Origin: Chromohalobacter israelensis
GTDB taxonomy: Bacteria; Pseudomonadota; Gammaproteobacteria; Pseudomonadales; Halomonadaceae
DNA length: 64,000 nucleotides
Assembly (NCBI GenBank): GCA_000761475.1
Contig: JQNW01000001.1
Coordinates: 930,001 to 994,000, forward strand
Direction: 5' to 3'
The notes beneath the pieces were generated by a model. That model worked only from the letters and a program-made list of their open reading frames with translations, ran no database searches and was not told the origin of the DNA. Made by a program: the position numbers and the translations under genes. Below, in pieces: positions 36,383 through 45,690 of the stretch. Each line of letters begins with the position of its first letter. The first letter of the stretch is position 1.

Positions 36383-38167
36383 TCACGACGCGGCGAAGGT
36401 TTCTCCCCGCATGCGCACGACCAGGCGGCCATTCTCGGTACGCTTGGCACTTTGCTTGAGCGGTCCCCAGCAATCGCCGAAACTCTGGGGGGCCAGCCCG
36501 CCCGGCACGTTCAAGGCCGCCACCGTGAGCCGCGGCAGCGGAAAGAAGCGTTGTTGCCCGAAGCGATCCTGTGCGGTGAAACCGCCCTCCTCGACCACGG
36601 CAGCCGGCACCCGCGAGGCGACACGCGCCGAAAACTCCGCTTGAATCGCCGCCAGGAAACACTGCAGCCGTTCTCGAGGCGCCAATAACAGCACGAAGTC
36701 ATCGCCGCCCAGATGCCCCAGGAAATCATGCGCCCCCTTGGCCTCGCCCAGCGTGCCGGCGACATCCAGCAACACCTGGTCGCCCAGGGCATACCCGAAG
36801 CGGTCGTTGAACGGCTTGAAGTGATCGAGGTCGAGATAGCAGGCCACGAAGGATTTCCGCGCACGAACGAAGGCATCCAGCGCCGCACGCACGGGCGCAT
36901 TGCCCGGCAATTGCGTCAAGGGATTGGCCTGACGCGCGATCGCCACCTTCTGCTCGGTGATCTGCTGCAGCAATGCCACGATCTGTCCCATGCCCACGTA
37001 GCGGCCGCGCTGGGTGACGACGAAAGGCTCGGCGCGCTGGTCGCTGTCGCGTCCCGTCACCTTGCGCGATACCTGGTCGAGGGGCTCCGTGACCTCGACG
37101 CACAGCGGCGCCACGTGCATCGCGCTGGTCACGGGGTCGCGACCGTGCAGGTCGAAGCCGAAGCGCTTGCCCACCAGCGCCATCACTGCTTCACGCGTCA
37201 AGACGCCGATGGGCATTTCCTGGTCGTCCACCACGGCCATCGCTGCCACGTCCGGCGCGGCACTGAAGCGTTCGCTCGCTTCGGCGACGGTCACCGTCAT
37301 GGCGAGCGCAGGCTGCCACTTGCAGACATGTCGCGCCACACACTCCTGCAGCGGGCTTTCTTGCCGTGCGGCCAGCTGGGCAAGGCGCTCGTTCAACTCA
37401 AGACGCGTGGCTTTCGGTGTCGGCGACGGCCGCGCGAACAACCAGCCTTGATAGTAATCCGCCCCCAGTGCATGCAGGCAATCGAGCTCTTCTTCCCGCT
37501 CCACGCCTTCGGCGATGACACGCGACCCCATGCCATGGGCAACGTCCAGAAACGCCCTCACGAACCGGCGTTTGACGCGATCGCGATCCAGCTCGCTGAC
37601 GAAATGTCGATCGAGCTTGACGAAGTCGGGGCGAATCTGTGACCACAGACGCAGGCTGGCATAGCCCTCGCCCAGATCGTCCAGCGCGATCGTGAAGCCC
37701 ATCGATTGATAGTGACGCACGGCTTCCGCCATGAGATCGGGATCGATGCCCGGGGACTGCTCGGTGAGCTCTATCACCAAGCGATGCGGCGGAATGCCGA
37801 GTCGCGTCAACAGGCGCAGGGTTTCGCCACTGCGGTGTTTTGGATCGAGCAGGACTTCCGGCGACACGTTGATGAACAACAGTTCATCGAGCTCCTGATC
37901 GGCCCAGGCCGTGATCGCACGATGACGGCATACCGCTTCGAGTGGGGCGAGCAGCGACTGCTTGCGTGCCGCCTCGAACATGGTCAGCGGATGCGCATAT
38001 ACGGTATCGCGCGGGCCACGCGACAATGCCTCATAGGCGAAGACACGCCCCGACCGAATGGCCACGATCGGCTGAAAATGGACGTCGATACGCCCTTCCC
38101 GCACGATGGCCGACAGACTCGGATCGGTCGCCTCGGTCGTGGAAGCTGGAGGGCACGGATGGGTCAT
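36383..38167 (-). CDS. EAL-CBS-GGDEF cyclic-di-GMP signalling protein
   Basis: A 594-residue cytosolic protein: EAL phosphodiesterase domain (about 15-255), a CBS pair (about 285-410) and a C-terminal GGDEF domain (about 415-575). EAL catalytic residues look intact: Glu46 in YEALSR, Asn in FINVSPEV, IELTEQ, the ALDDLGEG loop, the Lys in FVKLDR and IAEGVE. The GGDEF signature reads GGDDF, with the catalytic Glu changed to Asp, and no RxxD inhibitory site is visible, so the domain may sense GTP rather than make c-di-GMP. The CBS pair suggests adenine-nucleotide input. The start is uncertain: ATG 38167 is chosen; 38200 and 38248 are alternatives. Confidence 0.85.
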   Translation of the reverse strand: MTHPCPPASTTEATDPSLSAIVREGRIDVHFQPIVAIRSGRVFAYEALSRGPRDTVYAHPLTMFEAARKQSLLAPLEAVCRHRAITAWADQELDELLFINVSPEVLLDPKHRSGETLRLLTRLGIPPHRLVIELTEQSPGIDPDLMAEAVRHYQSMGFTIALDDLGEGYASLRLWSQIRPDFVKLDRHFVSELDRDRVKRRFVRAFLDVAHGMGSRVIAEGVEREEELDCLHALGADYYQGWLFARPSPTPKATRLELNERLAQLAARQESPLQECVARHVCKWQPALAMTVTVAEASERFSAAPDVAAMAVVDDQEMPIGVLTREAVMALVGKRFGFDLHGRDPVTSAMHVAPLCVEVTEPLDQVSRKVTGRDSDQRAEPFVVTQRGRYVGMGQIVALLQQITEQKVAIARQANPLTQLPGNAPVRAALDAFVRARKSFVACYLDLDHFKPFNDRFGYALGDQVLLDVAGTLGEAKGAHDFLGHLGGDDFVLLLAPRERLQCFLAAIQAEFSARVASRVPAAVVEEGGFTAQDRFGQQRFFPLPRLTVAALNVPGGLAPQSFGDCWGPLKQSAKRTENGRLVVRMRGETFAAS

Positions 38168-38265
38168 GGCCCCATTAGGCCAATCTCCCGTGACGTTCAT
38201 GTGACACTGGCCATGCCGAGGCGCGCGCCGGGCGCGCCGCCTCGACACCCAGCCGGATCAGCGCG

Positions 38266-38565
38266 TCACGAATCGCGCTGGTAGGTGGAAGGGTCGATCG
38301 CTACGCCCAGCGAGTTGCGGTCGACCCAGTTGCCCGCGCGGGTTTCCTTGTAGCGGAAGACCACACGATCGCCCACCGAGACAGGCAGCTCGGCGTCCTC
38401 GGTCTGATAACTATAGGTGGTACCGTCGACGACCAGGGTATAACGGTAGAGATCGGGCATCCCCAACCACTCCTTGAACGGCCCTTCACGCTCGACGCTT
38501 TCCAGTTGGCCACGCCCCTCGAGTTTCGGGGTCCGCTTCTTGCCACGTTGAAATCCGCTCGCCAT
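38266..38565 (-). CDS. Small hypothetical protein downstream of dnaB
   Basis: A 99-residue protein I do not recognise. An AGGAGGGG ribosome binding site lies directly before the ATG, and the sequence looks real: basic N-terminus (GFQRGKKRTPKLEGRG), then a beta-rich body with DLYRYTLVVDGTTYSYQTED and VSVGDRVVFRYKETRAG, ending LGVAIDPSTYQ. The alternating strands and the VGDRVVF turn suggest a small barrel (OB or SH3-like), which is only inference. It follows dnaB on the same strand after a 67-nt gap. No membrane segment or cysteine is present. Confidence 0.65.
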   Translation of the reverse strand: MASGFQRGKKRTPKLEGRGQLESVEREGPFKEWLGMPDLYRYTLVVDGTTYSYQTEDAELPVSVGDRVVFRYKETRAGNWVDRNSLGVAIDPSTYQRDS

Positions 38566-38632
38566 CTCCCCTCCTGTTCACTTGCGGGTCGGGCATTATA
38601 AGGCATACCCCGTGCATTTGCCCGCGCCGTCG

Positions 38633-40021
38633 TCACTCGCCCATGTGCTGGCCGTAACTATCCGGCGCGAGGTCCTCGAAGCGGGTGTACTTGCCGATGA
38701 AGGCCATGTGCACGGCACCGATCGGCCCGTTACGCTGCTTGCCGATGATCAACTCGGCCAACCCCTTGTTGTCGGGATTGTCTGGATTATAGACCTCGTC
38801 GCGATACACGAAGGCAATGAGGTCGGCATCCTGCTCGATGGCCCCCGACTCGCGCAGGTCGGACATCACCGGACGCTTGTTGGGACGCTGCTCCAGCGAG
38901 CGGTTGAGCTGCGAGAGAGCCACCACCGGGCAATTGAACTCCTTGGCCAGGGCCTTGAGCGAGCGCGAAATTTCCGAGATCTCGCCGGTGCGGTTCTCGG
39001 AGAATCCCGGAATCTGCATGAGCTGAAGATAGTCGATCATGATCAGCCCGATGTTGCCGTGCTCGCGAGCCAGACGCCGCGTCCGCGCCCGCATCTCGTT
39101 GGGCGAGAGGCCAGCAGTGTCGTCGATGAACAACTGCTTGTCCTTGAGCAGGTTGACCGCCGAGGTCAGACGTGGCCAATCCTCGTCCTCGAGCTGGCCG
39201 GTACGCACTCGGGTCTGGTCGATGCGTCCCAGCGACGAGAGCATGCGCAGCATCAGGGCATCGGCGGGCATCTCCATGGAAAACACCACCACCGGCTTGT
39301 CGCTGGAAATGACCGCATGCTCGACCACGTTCATGGCGAACGTCGTCTTGCCCATCGACGGCCGGCCGGCGATGATCACCAGGTCAGACGGCTGCAGCCC
39401 CGAGGTCATCTCGTCGAGATCCCGGAAGCCGGTCGACAGGCCGGTCATCTCACCCTGCATGTTGAACAGTTCGTCGATGCGATCGACGGCCTTGCTGAGC
39501 AGATCGCTCATGCCGATCGCTCCGCCGGTCTTGGGACGATCCTCGCTGATCTGGAAGACCAGACGCTCGGCTTCGTTGACCAGTTCATCGGCGGGACGCC
39601 CCTGCGGCGCGAACGCCCCGTCGGCGATCTGATGAGCGGCCTGTATCAGCTTGCGCAGGGTCGCCCGCTCGCGAACGATATCGGTATAGGCGCGGATGTT
39701 GCTCGCCGAAGGCGTGTTGCGTGCCAGTTCGGCCAGATACGCCAGACCGCCGACGCTTTCCAGCTGGTCGCGATTTTCCAGCGCTTCGGACAGCGTGACC
39801 ACGTCGAGCGGGTGGCCCGCATCGGCGAGCTGGGCCATGGCGTTGAAGATCAGTCGATGCTCGTAGCGATAGAAATCGTCGGCCGAGAGACGCTCCGAGA
39901 CGGTATCCCAGGCGCTGTTCTCCAGCATCAGCCCCCCCAGTACCGACTGCTCGGCCTCCAGGGAGTGCGGCGGTACCTTGAGGGCAGCGGTTTCCTGGTC
40001 GTGCTCGACGTATTCGCTCAT
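38633..40021 (-). CDS. dnaB: Replicative DNA helicase DnaB
   Basis: A 462-residue hexameric helicase that unwinds DNA at the replication fork. The N-terminal DnaB domain starts VPPHSLEAEQSVLGGLM; the RecA-like domain has Walker A GRPSMGKTTFAMN and Walker B LIMIDYLQLM. No intein interrupts the Walker A or nearby motifs, frequent insertion points in dnaB. Length matches E. coli DnaB (471). It lies downstream of the rplI terminator, so it probably has its own promoter. Confidence 0.97.
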   Translation of the reverse strand: MSEYVEHDQETAALKVPPHSLEAEQSVLGGLMLENSAWDTVSERLSADDFYRYEHRLIFNAMAQLADAGHPLDVVTLSEALENRDQLESVGGLAYLAELARNTPSASNIRAYTDIVRERATLRKLIQAAHQIADGAFAPQGRPADELVNEAERLVFQISEDRPKTGGAIGMSDLLSKAVDRIDELFNMQGEMTGLSTGFRDLDEMTSGLQPSDLVIIAGRPSMGKTTFAMNVVEHAVISSDKPVVVFSMEMPADALMLRMLSSLGRIDQTRVRTGQLEDEDWPRLTSAVNLLKDKQLFIDDTAGLSPNEMRARTRRLAREHGNIGLIMIDYLQLMQIPGFSENRTGEISEISRSLKALAKEFNCPVVALSQLNRSLEQRPNKRPVMSDLRESGAIEQDADLIAFVYRDEVYNPDNPDNKGLAELIIGKQRNGPIGAVHMAFIGKYTRFEDLAPDSYGQHMGE

Positions 40022-40161
40022 GCTCGTTTCCTGACCGGTCGGTATCGAAGGCCGGCGAACGGGATACGCTCACCGTCTCGGCCACTGATATGATGCCGCG
40101 ACGTCATTGCCGTTGCACCCTCGAAAGCGCATCCGTGGCATACGCCGCCCTGGCACAAAAA

Positions 40162-40187
40162 GGGCGCGAAGGTTTCCCTTCGCGCCC
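40162..40187 (-). terminator. Intrinsic terminator of the rpsF-rplI operon
   Basis: On the minus strand GGGCGCGAAGG pairs with its complement around a 4-nt loop (11-bp stem) and is followed by TTTTT. It is 32 nt beyond the rplI stop, separating the ribosomal operon from dnaB. Confidence 0.9.
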
Positions 40188-40219
40188 CCATTCCGGCATG
40201 TCGCCTGGCGGTATGGCGC

Positions 40220-40666
40220 TTACTCGGCCACGACCACGATGCGAACGCTGGAGGTGACTTCCGCGTGCAGCTGCAGCGTAATGTCGTATTCGCCCGTCTT
40301 GCGAATCGGGCCTTCCGGCATGCGCACTTCGCTCTTGACCACGTCGAGACCCGCCTGGGTCAGGGCGTCGGCCAGGTCACGCGGACCGATCGAGCCGAAC
40401 AGCTTGCCTTCGTCACCCGCCTTGGCGACCAGTGACAGTTCGATCTCGGAAAGCTGCGCGGCGCGCGCCTCGGCTTCGGCCTTGCGTTCGGCGGCTTGCG
40501 CTTCGAGCTCGGCACGCTGCGCTTCGAAAGCGGCAACGTTTTCCTTGGTGGCCGGCACGGCGAGGCCGTAGGGCACCAGGTAGTTACGGCCGTAACCGGC
40601 CTTGACGGCGACTTGATCACCCAAGTTGCCCAGCTTGCCAATCTTGTCGAGCAGAATGACGTCCAT
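40220..40666 (-). CDS. rplI: 50S ribosomal protein L9
   Basis: A 148-residue ribosomal protein binding domain V of 23S rRNA near the L1 stalk. The N-terminal [19 protein letters not shown] and [17 protein letters not shown] region is diagnostic; a long central helix and a small C-terminal domain follow. The ATG has a GAGAGG-type site. It ends the operon before a clear terminator. Confidence 0.97.
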   Translation of the reverse strand: MDVILLDKIGKLGNLGDQVAVKAGYGRNYLVPYGLAVPATKENVAAFEAQRAELEAQAAERKAEAEARAAQLSEIELSLVAKAGDEGKLFGSIGPRDLADALTQAGLDVVKSEVRMPEGPIRKTGEYDITLQLHAEVTSSVRIVVVAE

Positions 40667-40681
40667 CTCGTTAACCTCTCA

Positions 40682-41533
40682 TCAGTGGTTGCGGGCCAGG
40701 CGTGCGCGGAAATCCGCAAAAGTATCGACAACGGCCAGCAACAGCACAATCAGAATCGTGGGCCAGGTCGTCAGCAGCAGTGCATAAAAGCCGACCAACC
40801 AGAACCCGCTCATCCCCTTCATTCCAATCCAGCCATGGACCAGTGCGACTCCCGCGACCAGAAGCGGCACCCAGACCAGCATGGTCGCCATCGGCATGGC
40901 GAACACGAGTCCCAGCACCCCCACGCCGACCAGCAGCAGCAACTCCTTGGCACTCAGGCGCAGTGCGTGGAACTCTTCACGAAAGCCCCCCGGATTGTAC
41001 AATCCGGCTTGCCAGCTTCGCGCCAGTGCCAAACAGGCAATCGCCGCGAGCAGCACGACCAGTCCGGTAATCCCGCTGATCAGCATCCCCGCGAGTTGCT
41101 CGGTGGAAACGCCCTGCGCGCTCAACTCGGTGAGCATGCCATCGACTTCCGCCGAGTTCTGGCGTACCTGCTCGAGCATCGGTCCCGCGCCGCCCGGCGG
41201 CAGGAAGATGCCGATCTGGACCAGCACCGCGCATACCAGGGTGCCGGCAATCAGCGTGTCCCCCCAGCGCAGCCGAGCGCGCAGGATGGTCGCCATCAAC
41301 GTCACCAGCAACACGCTGGCGAGCGGGACGGCATCCCCCTGCACCCACCACCAGCCGGCCGGTAGCGCGGCGGCGATCAGCACGGGAAGCCCGGGGCCCA
41401 GGCCACGCCGCAATGTCACCAGTGCGGCCACGGCAGCACTCAGCCAGAACAGCCAGGGAATCAACGCCGCAATCAGGGCCGTGACAGCCGCTTGCGGCGT
41501 ACCGCGCATTACCCAACGGGCCAGTGCCAGCAT
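40682..41533 (-). CDS. Conserved membrane protein between rpsR and rplI (DUF2232-like)
   Basis: A 283-residue inner-membrane protein with about seven or eight hydrophobic segments. It sits between rpsR and rplI, where Pseudomonas and relatives also carry a membrane protein of unknown function; enterobacteria have priB in this operon instead, between rpsF and rpsR. The layout suggests a DUF2232/YybS-like protein, but I recognise it mostly by context. No catalytic motif is visible. It follows rpsR after 18 nt, so it is surely co-transcribed with ribosomal genes. Confidence 0.75.
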   Translation of the reverse strand: MLALARWVMRGTPQAAVTALIAALIPWLFWLSAAVAALVTLRRGLGPGLPVLIAAALPAGWWWVQGDAVPLASVLLVTLMATILRARLRWGDTLIAGTLVCAVLVQIGIFLPPGGAGPMLEQVRQNSAEVDGMLTELSAQGVSTEQLAGMLISGITGLVVLLAAIACLALARSWQAGLYNPGGFREEFHALRLSAKELLLLVGVGVLGLVFAMPMATMLVWVPLLVAGVALVHGWIGMKGMSGFWLVGFYALLLTTWPTILIVLLLAVVDTFADFRARLARNH

Positions 41534-41551
41534 CGCGCGAGTCGCCTCGTC

Positions 41552-41779
41552 TTACTGGTGGCTGTCGGTATAGGGCAGCAGCGCCAGGTAGCGAGCGCGC
41601 TTGATGGCCGTGGACAGCTGACGCTGGTAACGAGCCTTGGTACCGGTGATGCGGCTGGGCACGATCTTGCCGGTTTCGGTGATATAGGACTTGAGTGTAT
41701 CGATGTCCTTGTAATCGATGTACTTCACGCCTTCGGCGGTGAAGCGGCAGAACTTACGGCGACGGAAAAAGCGTGCCAT
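41552..41779 (-). CDS. rpsR: 30S ribosomal protein S18
   Basis: A 75-residue ribosomal protein that binds 16S rRNA together with S6. The start [17 protein letters not shown] and the segments [19 protein letters not shown] and [13 protein letters not shown] match the family closely. It lies 22 nt downstream of rpsF. Confidence 0.97.
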
Positions 41780-41801
41780 GGGTTATCCTCCAGAGATCGG
41801 A

Positions 41802-42209
41802 TCAGTTGGCTTCGGCGTCAGCGGGGGCTTCTTCGTTGCGCTCGGTGCGCGGCCGCTCGCTTTTCTCTTCACGACGACGCGGCTTTTCTTCAGCCGGCTT
41901 CATCATCGGAGACGCTTCGGTGATCGCCTCTTTGCAACGCACCACCAGGCTGCGGATGATGGCATCGTTGAAACGGAAGATGTTCTCGATCTCGTCGAGA
42001 GTCTCGCCGCTGCACTCGATGTTCATCAGCACGTAGTGGGCCTTGTGGATCTTGTTGATCGGGTAGGCCAGGTGACGGCGACCCCAATCTTCCAGGCGAT
42101 GCACGGTACCGCCGTTCTCGGTGACGAGCCCGGTATAGCGCTCGACCATGGCCGGCACCTGCTCGCTCTGATCCGGGTGGACCATGAACACGATTTCGTA
42201 ATGACGCAT
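41802..42209 (-). CDS. rpsF: 30S ribosomal protein S6
   Basis: A 135-residue ribosomal protein, partner of S18 on the 30S platform. The ferredoxin-like core starts [18 protein letters not shown] and includes [16 protein letters not shown]. The C-terminal tail after residue 105 is rich in Arg, Lys and Glu; in E. coli the tail receives extra glutamates from RimK. It is the first gene of the operon, behind a good sigma70 promoter about 120 nt upstream. Confidence 0.97.
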
Positions 42210-42330
42210 GATAGCTCCTTACGGTTTGACAGCTTCCACGGGGCCCGTGCCTTTCGAGGGCCGCGAGAAGCAAGGAGAAAAGTCTCGGTGTCTCCAGGGC
42301 ACGCGCAAGCGACGCCCGGAGAACCGCACA

Positions 42331-42359
42331 ATTGTAGTGATCGCCCCTCGTGCTTGCAA
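42331..42359 (-). promoter_or_regulatory. Sigma70 promoter of the rpsF operon
   Basis: On the minus strand TTGCAA and TACAAT are separated by 17 bp, 122 nt before the rpsF ATG. The leader could carry ribosomal-protein feedback control by S6:S18, known in other bacteria; I did not identify the element. Confidence 0.7.
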
Positions 42360-42391
42360 CTCGTCTCGCACGAAGGGCTACATGGCCGACG

Positions 42392-43177
42392 TCACGAGGA
42401 CTGACGCTGGCGAACGGCCTCGAACAGGCAGACCCCGGTGGCAACCGACACGTTGAGACTGGAAACGCTGCCGGCCATGGGCAGCTTGGCGAGCAGGTCA
42501 CAGGCATCGCGGGTCAGGCGGCGCATGCCCTTGCCCTCGGCGCCCATGACCACTGCCAGCGGCCCGGCCAGATCGATGTCGTACAGGCACTGCGCCGATT
42601 CGCCGGCGGTACCCACGATCCAGACCCCATGAGTCTTGAGCCGACCCATGGCCCGCGCCAGGTTGGTGACTTGATAGACGGGCGTGACATCGGCGGCACC
42701 GCAGGCGACCTTGCGGACCGTGGCATTGAGCGGCGCGGCCTTGTCCTTGGGCACGATGACGCCATGCGCGCCCGCCGCATCCGCGCTGCGAAGACAGGCA
42801 CCGAAATTATGCGGGTCGGTCACCCCGTCGAGGATCAGCAGCAAGGGCGGCGACGATTGCTGCCAGGCGCCGAGGCGAAACCATAACGCCTCCTCGCTTT
42901 CGGCCTGCAGCGGCGGCGCAAAGGCGATCACCCCCTGATGCACGGCGCCTCTGGCCACGCCATCGAGCGTCTCGCGGGCCACACCGGCGCACTTGACGCC
43001 CGCCTGCCGCGCCAGCGCCACCAGCGCTTCCAGGCGCGCTTCGGCGCGCCCCTCCTGGATCCACAGCTCGCGCGGCGGCTGGCCACGCTCGAACAAGGCA
43101 CGCACGGCATGTACGCCGTAGACGGCATCCAGACCTTCGGGCGTCGCGACGCGCGTCCGGTACGACTTACCTTTCAT
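42392..43177 (-). CDS. rlmB: 23S rRNA (guanosine2251-2'-O)-methyltransferase
   Basis: A 261-residue SpoU-class (SPOUT) methyltransferase for Gm2251 in the peptidyl-transferase P loop. The N-terminal substrate domain has AVYGVHAVRALFERG; the C-terminal knot has LLILDGVTDPHNFGACLRSADAAG (motif 1 start shown in part: DGVTDPHNFGACLR), VMGAEGKGMRRL and GSVSSLNVSVATGVCLFE. It starts 28 nt after the rnr stop, the same pairing as in E. coli and Pseudomonas. Confidence 0.95.
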   Translation of the reverse strand: MKGKSYRTRVATPEGLDAVYGVHAVRALFERGQPPRELWIQEGRAEARLEALVALARQAGVKCAGVARETLDGVARGAVHQGVIAFAPPLQAESEEALWFRLGAWQQSSPPLLLILDGVTDPHNFGACLRSADAAGAHGVIVPKDKAAPLNATVRKVACGAADVTPVYQVTNLARAMGRLKTHGVWIVGTAGESAQCLYDIDLAGPLAVVMGAEGKGMRRLTRDACDLLAKLPMAGSVSSLNVSVATGVCLFEAVRQRQSS

Positions 43178-43204
43178 GAGGCCTCACTTTCCGGTGTCCG
43201 GCGC

Positions 43205-45610
43205 TCATCCGCGCTTGTCTCCCTTGCCACGCCGAGAACGCCGGCGCGGCTTGCCGTCGCGCGATTTCTTGGCGGCATTGCCGTCCTGCCCGGCCCCCTG
43301 CTTGCCCTGTGTCGACGCACCGCCAGACGCCGGCTTCTTGCGGCCGCGGTTGGAGCGATGCGGGCGTGGCTTGTCGTCGGCCAGTTCGAAGTCGATCTTG
43401 CGCTCGTCCAGGTCGACGCGTGCCACCTGCACGGTCACGCCATCGCCGAGGCGATAGGACATGCCGCTGCGCTCCCCCTTGAGGCGATGCTTTTCCGCCT
43501 CGTAGTGGTAGTAATCGGACGGCAGTGATGTGACGTGCACCAGCCCTTCCACATAGACATCGTCGAGGCGCACGAAGACGCCGAACTGCGTCACCGAGGC
43601 AATGGTGCCGTCGAAGATCTCGCCGAGCTTGTCGGACATGAACTCGCACTTCAGCCAATCCTCGACGTCGCGTGTCGCGTCGTCGGCGCGCCGCTCGGTC
43701 ATCGAGCAATGCTCGCCGAGTTCGAGCATCTGCTCGAAGGTGTACGGCGCCCACTTGCTGGGCGGCTCCACCGGCGCACCCTCGGCACGCAGTACGGTAT
43801 TGGTCTGGCGCGGACCTCGAATCACCGAGCGGATGGCGCGATGCACGAGCAGATCCGGATAGCGGCGAATCGGCGAAGTGAAATGCGCATAAGCCGGATA
43901 GGCCAGACCGAAGTGGCCGTCGTTCTGCGGCGAATAGACCGCGCGGCTCATCGAGCGCAGCATTACCGTCTGGATGACGTCGGCATCGGGCCGTCCCTTG
44001 ATCGTCTCGGCAAGGTCGCGATAGTCCTGCGGCGTCGGATCGTCGCCGCCGCCCAGCGACAACCCCAGCTCGTTGAGGAACAGGCGCAGCTTGTCCAGGC
44101 GCTCCGGCGAGGGCTTCTCGTGGATACGATACAGCGCCGGCAGATCGTGCTTGTCGAGAAAGCGCGCGGTCGCCACGTTGGCGGCCAGCATGCATTCCTC
44201 GATGATCTTGTGCGCATCGTTGCGCGAGCGCGGCACGATCTTCTCGATCTTGCGCGCCTCGTTGAAGATGATTTCCGTCTCGGTGGTCTCGAAATCGATG
44301 GCACCACGCGCCTCGCGTGCCTCGCGCAGGATCGTGTAGAGACTTTTCAGGTTCTTCAGCGAGGGCACGAGATCCCGATACTGTTCGCGCAGGGCGTCGG
44401 CTTCCGGCCCCTCGTCGTCGAGGATCGCGGCGACCTTGTTGTAGGTCAGGCGCGCATGCGACTGGAATACCGCCTCGTAGAAGCGGTAGCGGCTGATCGC
44501 CCCGTTCGGAGAAATGTTCATCTCGCAGACCAGGGCCAGGCGGTCCACCTCGGGATTCAGCGAGCACAGCCCGTTGGACAGCAGCTCGGGCAGCATCGGT
44601 ACGACCTGGCCGGGGAAATAGACCGAGGTGCCGCGCGTGATCGCCTCCTGGTCCAGGGCGCTGCCCGGACGCACGTAGTGCGAGACGTCGGCGATCGCCA
44701 CTACCAGCTTCCAGCTCCCGGACTTGGTCTTCCAGGCGCAGACGGCATCGTCGAAGTCCTTGGCGGACTCGTCGTCGATGGTCACCAGCGGCACATCGCG
44801 CAGATCGATCCGGTTCTGCTTGTCGGCCTCGGCCACGGACGCCGACATGTCGGCGATCTCGGCATGCACCTCGGGCGGAAATTCCGCGGGAATCTCGTAG
44901 CTGCGGATGGCGATGTCGATTTCCATCCCCGGATCCATGCGCTCACCGAGCACTTCGGTGACCTCCCCGACCGGCTGTACCCGCGTCGCCGGTTGCTGGG
45001 TGATGCGCACCGCGACGATCTGGCCGTCGCGGGCACCACCGCTGGCGCTATGCGGCACGATCACTTCCTGGGAGATTCGCGAGTTCTCGGGGATCAATAC
45101 CCCGAACTCGGCGGTATTCTGGCGGTAGACCCCCACCAGCGACTGAGTGTTGCGCGCCAGCACCTCGGCGATGGTCGCCTCGTCGCGACCGCGCCGGTCG
45201 CGGCCGCTGATGCGCACCAGCACCTGGTCGCCGTCGAAGACACGCCGCATCTGGCGAGGCGGCAATACCAGATCGGGCTTCTTGCCATCCTCGCGGATCA
45301 AGAAGCCCATGCCGTCGCGATGCCCCTGAACCCGGCCGCGGATGAGGTCGAGCTTGTCGATCAGGGCGTAGGCACCACGCCGATTGCGCAGAATCTGGCC
45401 ATCGCGTTCCATGGCGGCCAGCCGGCGGCGCACGCCTTCCAGCCGTTCCTCGTCGTCCACCGCCAGCATGCGGCTGAGGTTTTCGGGGGTGATGGGCTTG
45501 CCGTACTCCTCCAGGCGCGCGAACAGGTATTCGCGGCTGGGGACGGGATTATCGTATTTACTCGCTTCACGTTCCGCATGCGGATCGTCACTGAGTTTCC
45601 AATGATTCAT
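43205..45610 (-). CDS. rnr: Ribonuclease R
   Basis: An 801-residue processive 3'-5' exoribonuclease able to degrade structured RNA; it joins rRNA quality control and cold or stress responses. Domains: N-terminal winged helix (about 15-85), two cold-shock/OB domains (about 90-240), the RNB catalytic domain (about 260-590; DDESAKDFDDAVCAW with metal-binding aspartates), S1 domain (about 640-725) and a Lys/Arg-rich tail. Its ATG has TAAGGAAG upstream and overlaps the stop of a 25-codon frame as ATGA. Confidence 0.96.
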   Translation of the reverse strand: MNHWKLSDDPHAEREASKYDNPVPSREYLFARLEEYGKPITPENLSRMLAVDDEERLEGVRRRLAAMERDGQILRNRRGAYALIDKLDLIRGRVQGHRDGMGFLIREDGKKPDLVLPPRQMRRVFDGDQVLVRISGRDRRGRDEATIAEVLARNTQSLVGVYRQNTAEFGVLIPENSRISQEVIVPHSASGGARDGQIVAVRITQQPATRVQPVGEVTEVLGERMDPGMEIDIAIRSYEIPAEFPPEVHAEIADMSASVAEADKQNRIDLRDVPLVTIDDESAKDFDDAVCAWKTKSGSWKLVVAIADVSHYVRPGSALDQEAITRGTSVYFPGQVVPMLPELLSNGLCSLNPEVDRLALVCEMNISPNGAISRYRFYEAVFQSHARLTYNKVAAILDDEGPEADALREQYRDLVPSLKNLKSLYTILREAREARGAIDFETTETEIIFNEARKIEKIVPRSRNDAHKIIEECMLAANVATARFLDKHDLPALYRIHEKPSPERLDKLRLFLNELGLSLGGGDDPTPQDYRDLAETIKGRPDADVIQTVMLRSMSRAVYSPQNDGHFGLAYPAYAHFTSPIRRYPDLLVHRAIRSVIRGPRQTNTVLRAEGAPVEPPSKWAPYTFEQMLELGEHCSMTERRADDATRDVEDWLKCEFMSDKLGEIFDGTIASVTQFGVFVRLDDVYVEGLVHVTSLPSDYYHYEAEKHRLKGERSGMSYRLGDGVTVQVARVDLDERKIDFELADDKPRPHRSNRGRKKPASGGASTQGKQGAGQDGNAAKKSRDGKPRRRSRRGKGDKRG

Positions 45611-45684
45611 GGTAATGACTTCCTTACGAGCGAGCCGGCAAGCGAATAGAGTGCGCCGATGGCGTTGTTATGAAATTCAATCAT
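45607..45684 (-). CDS. Possible 25-residue leader peptide overlapping the rnr start
   Basis: The ATG at 45684 lies 6 nt after a TATACT -10 hexamer, close to the expected transcription start, so the message could be leaderless. The frame begins MIEFHNNAIGALYSLAG and stops at a TGA that overlaps the rnr ATG. Such an arrangement would couple rnr translation to the leader. Small frames arise by chance, so this is tentative. Confidence 0.3.
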   Translation of the reverse strand: MIEFHNNAIGALYSLAGSLVRKSLP

Positions 45685-45690
45685 GCCGCC

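Noticed and set aside
43535-45649. 704-codon plus-strand open frame opposite rnr
   Set aside because: RNase R accounts for the sequence; the antisense frame has no recognisable domain.
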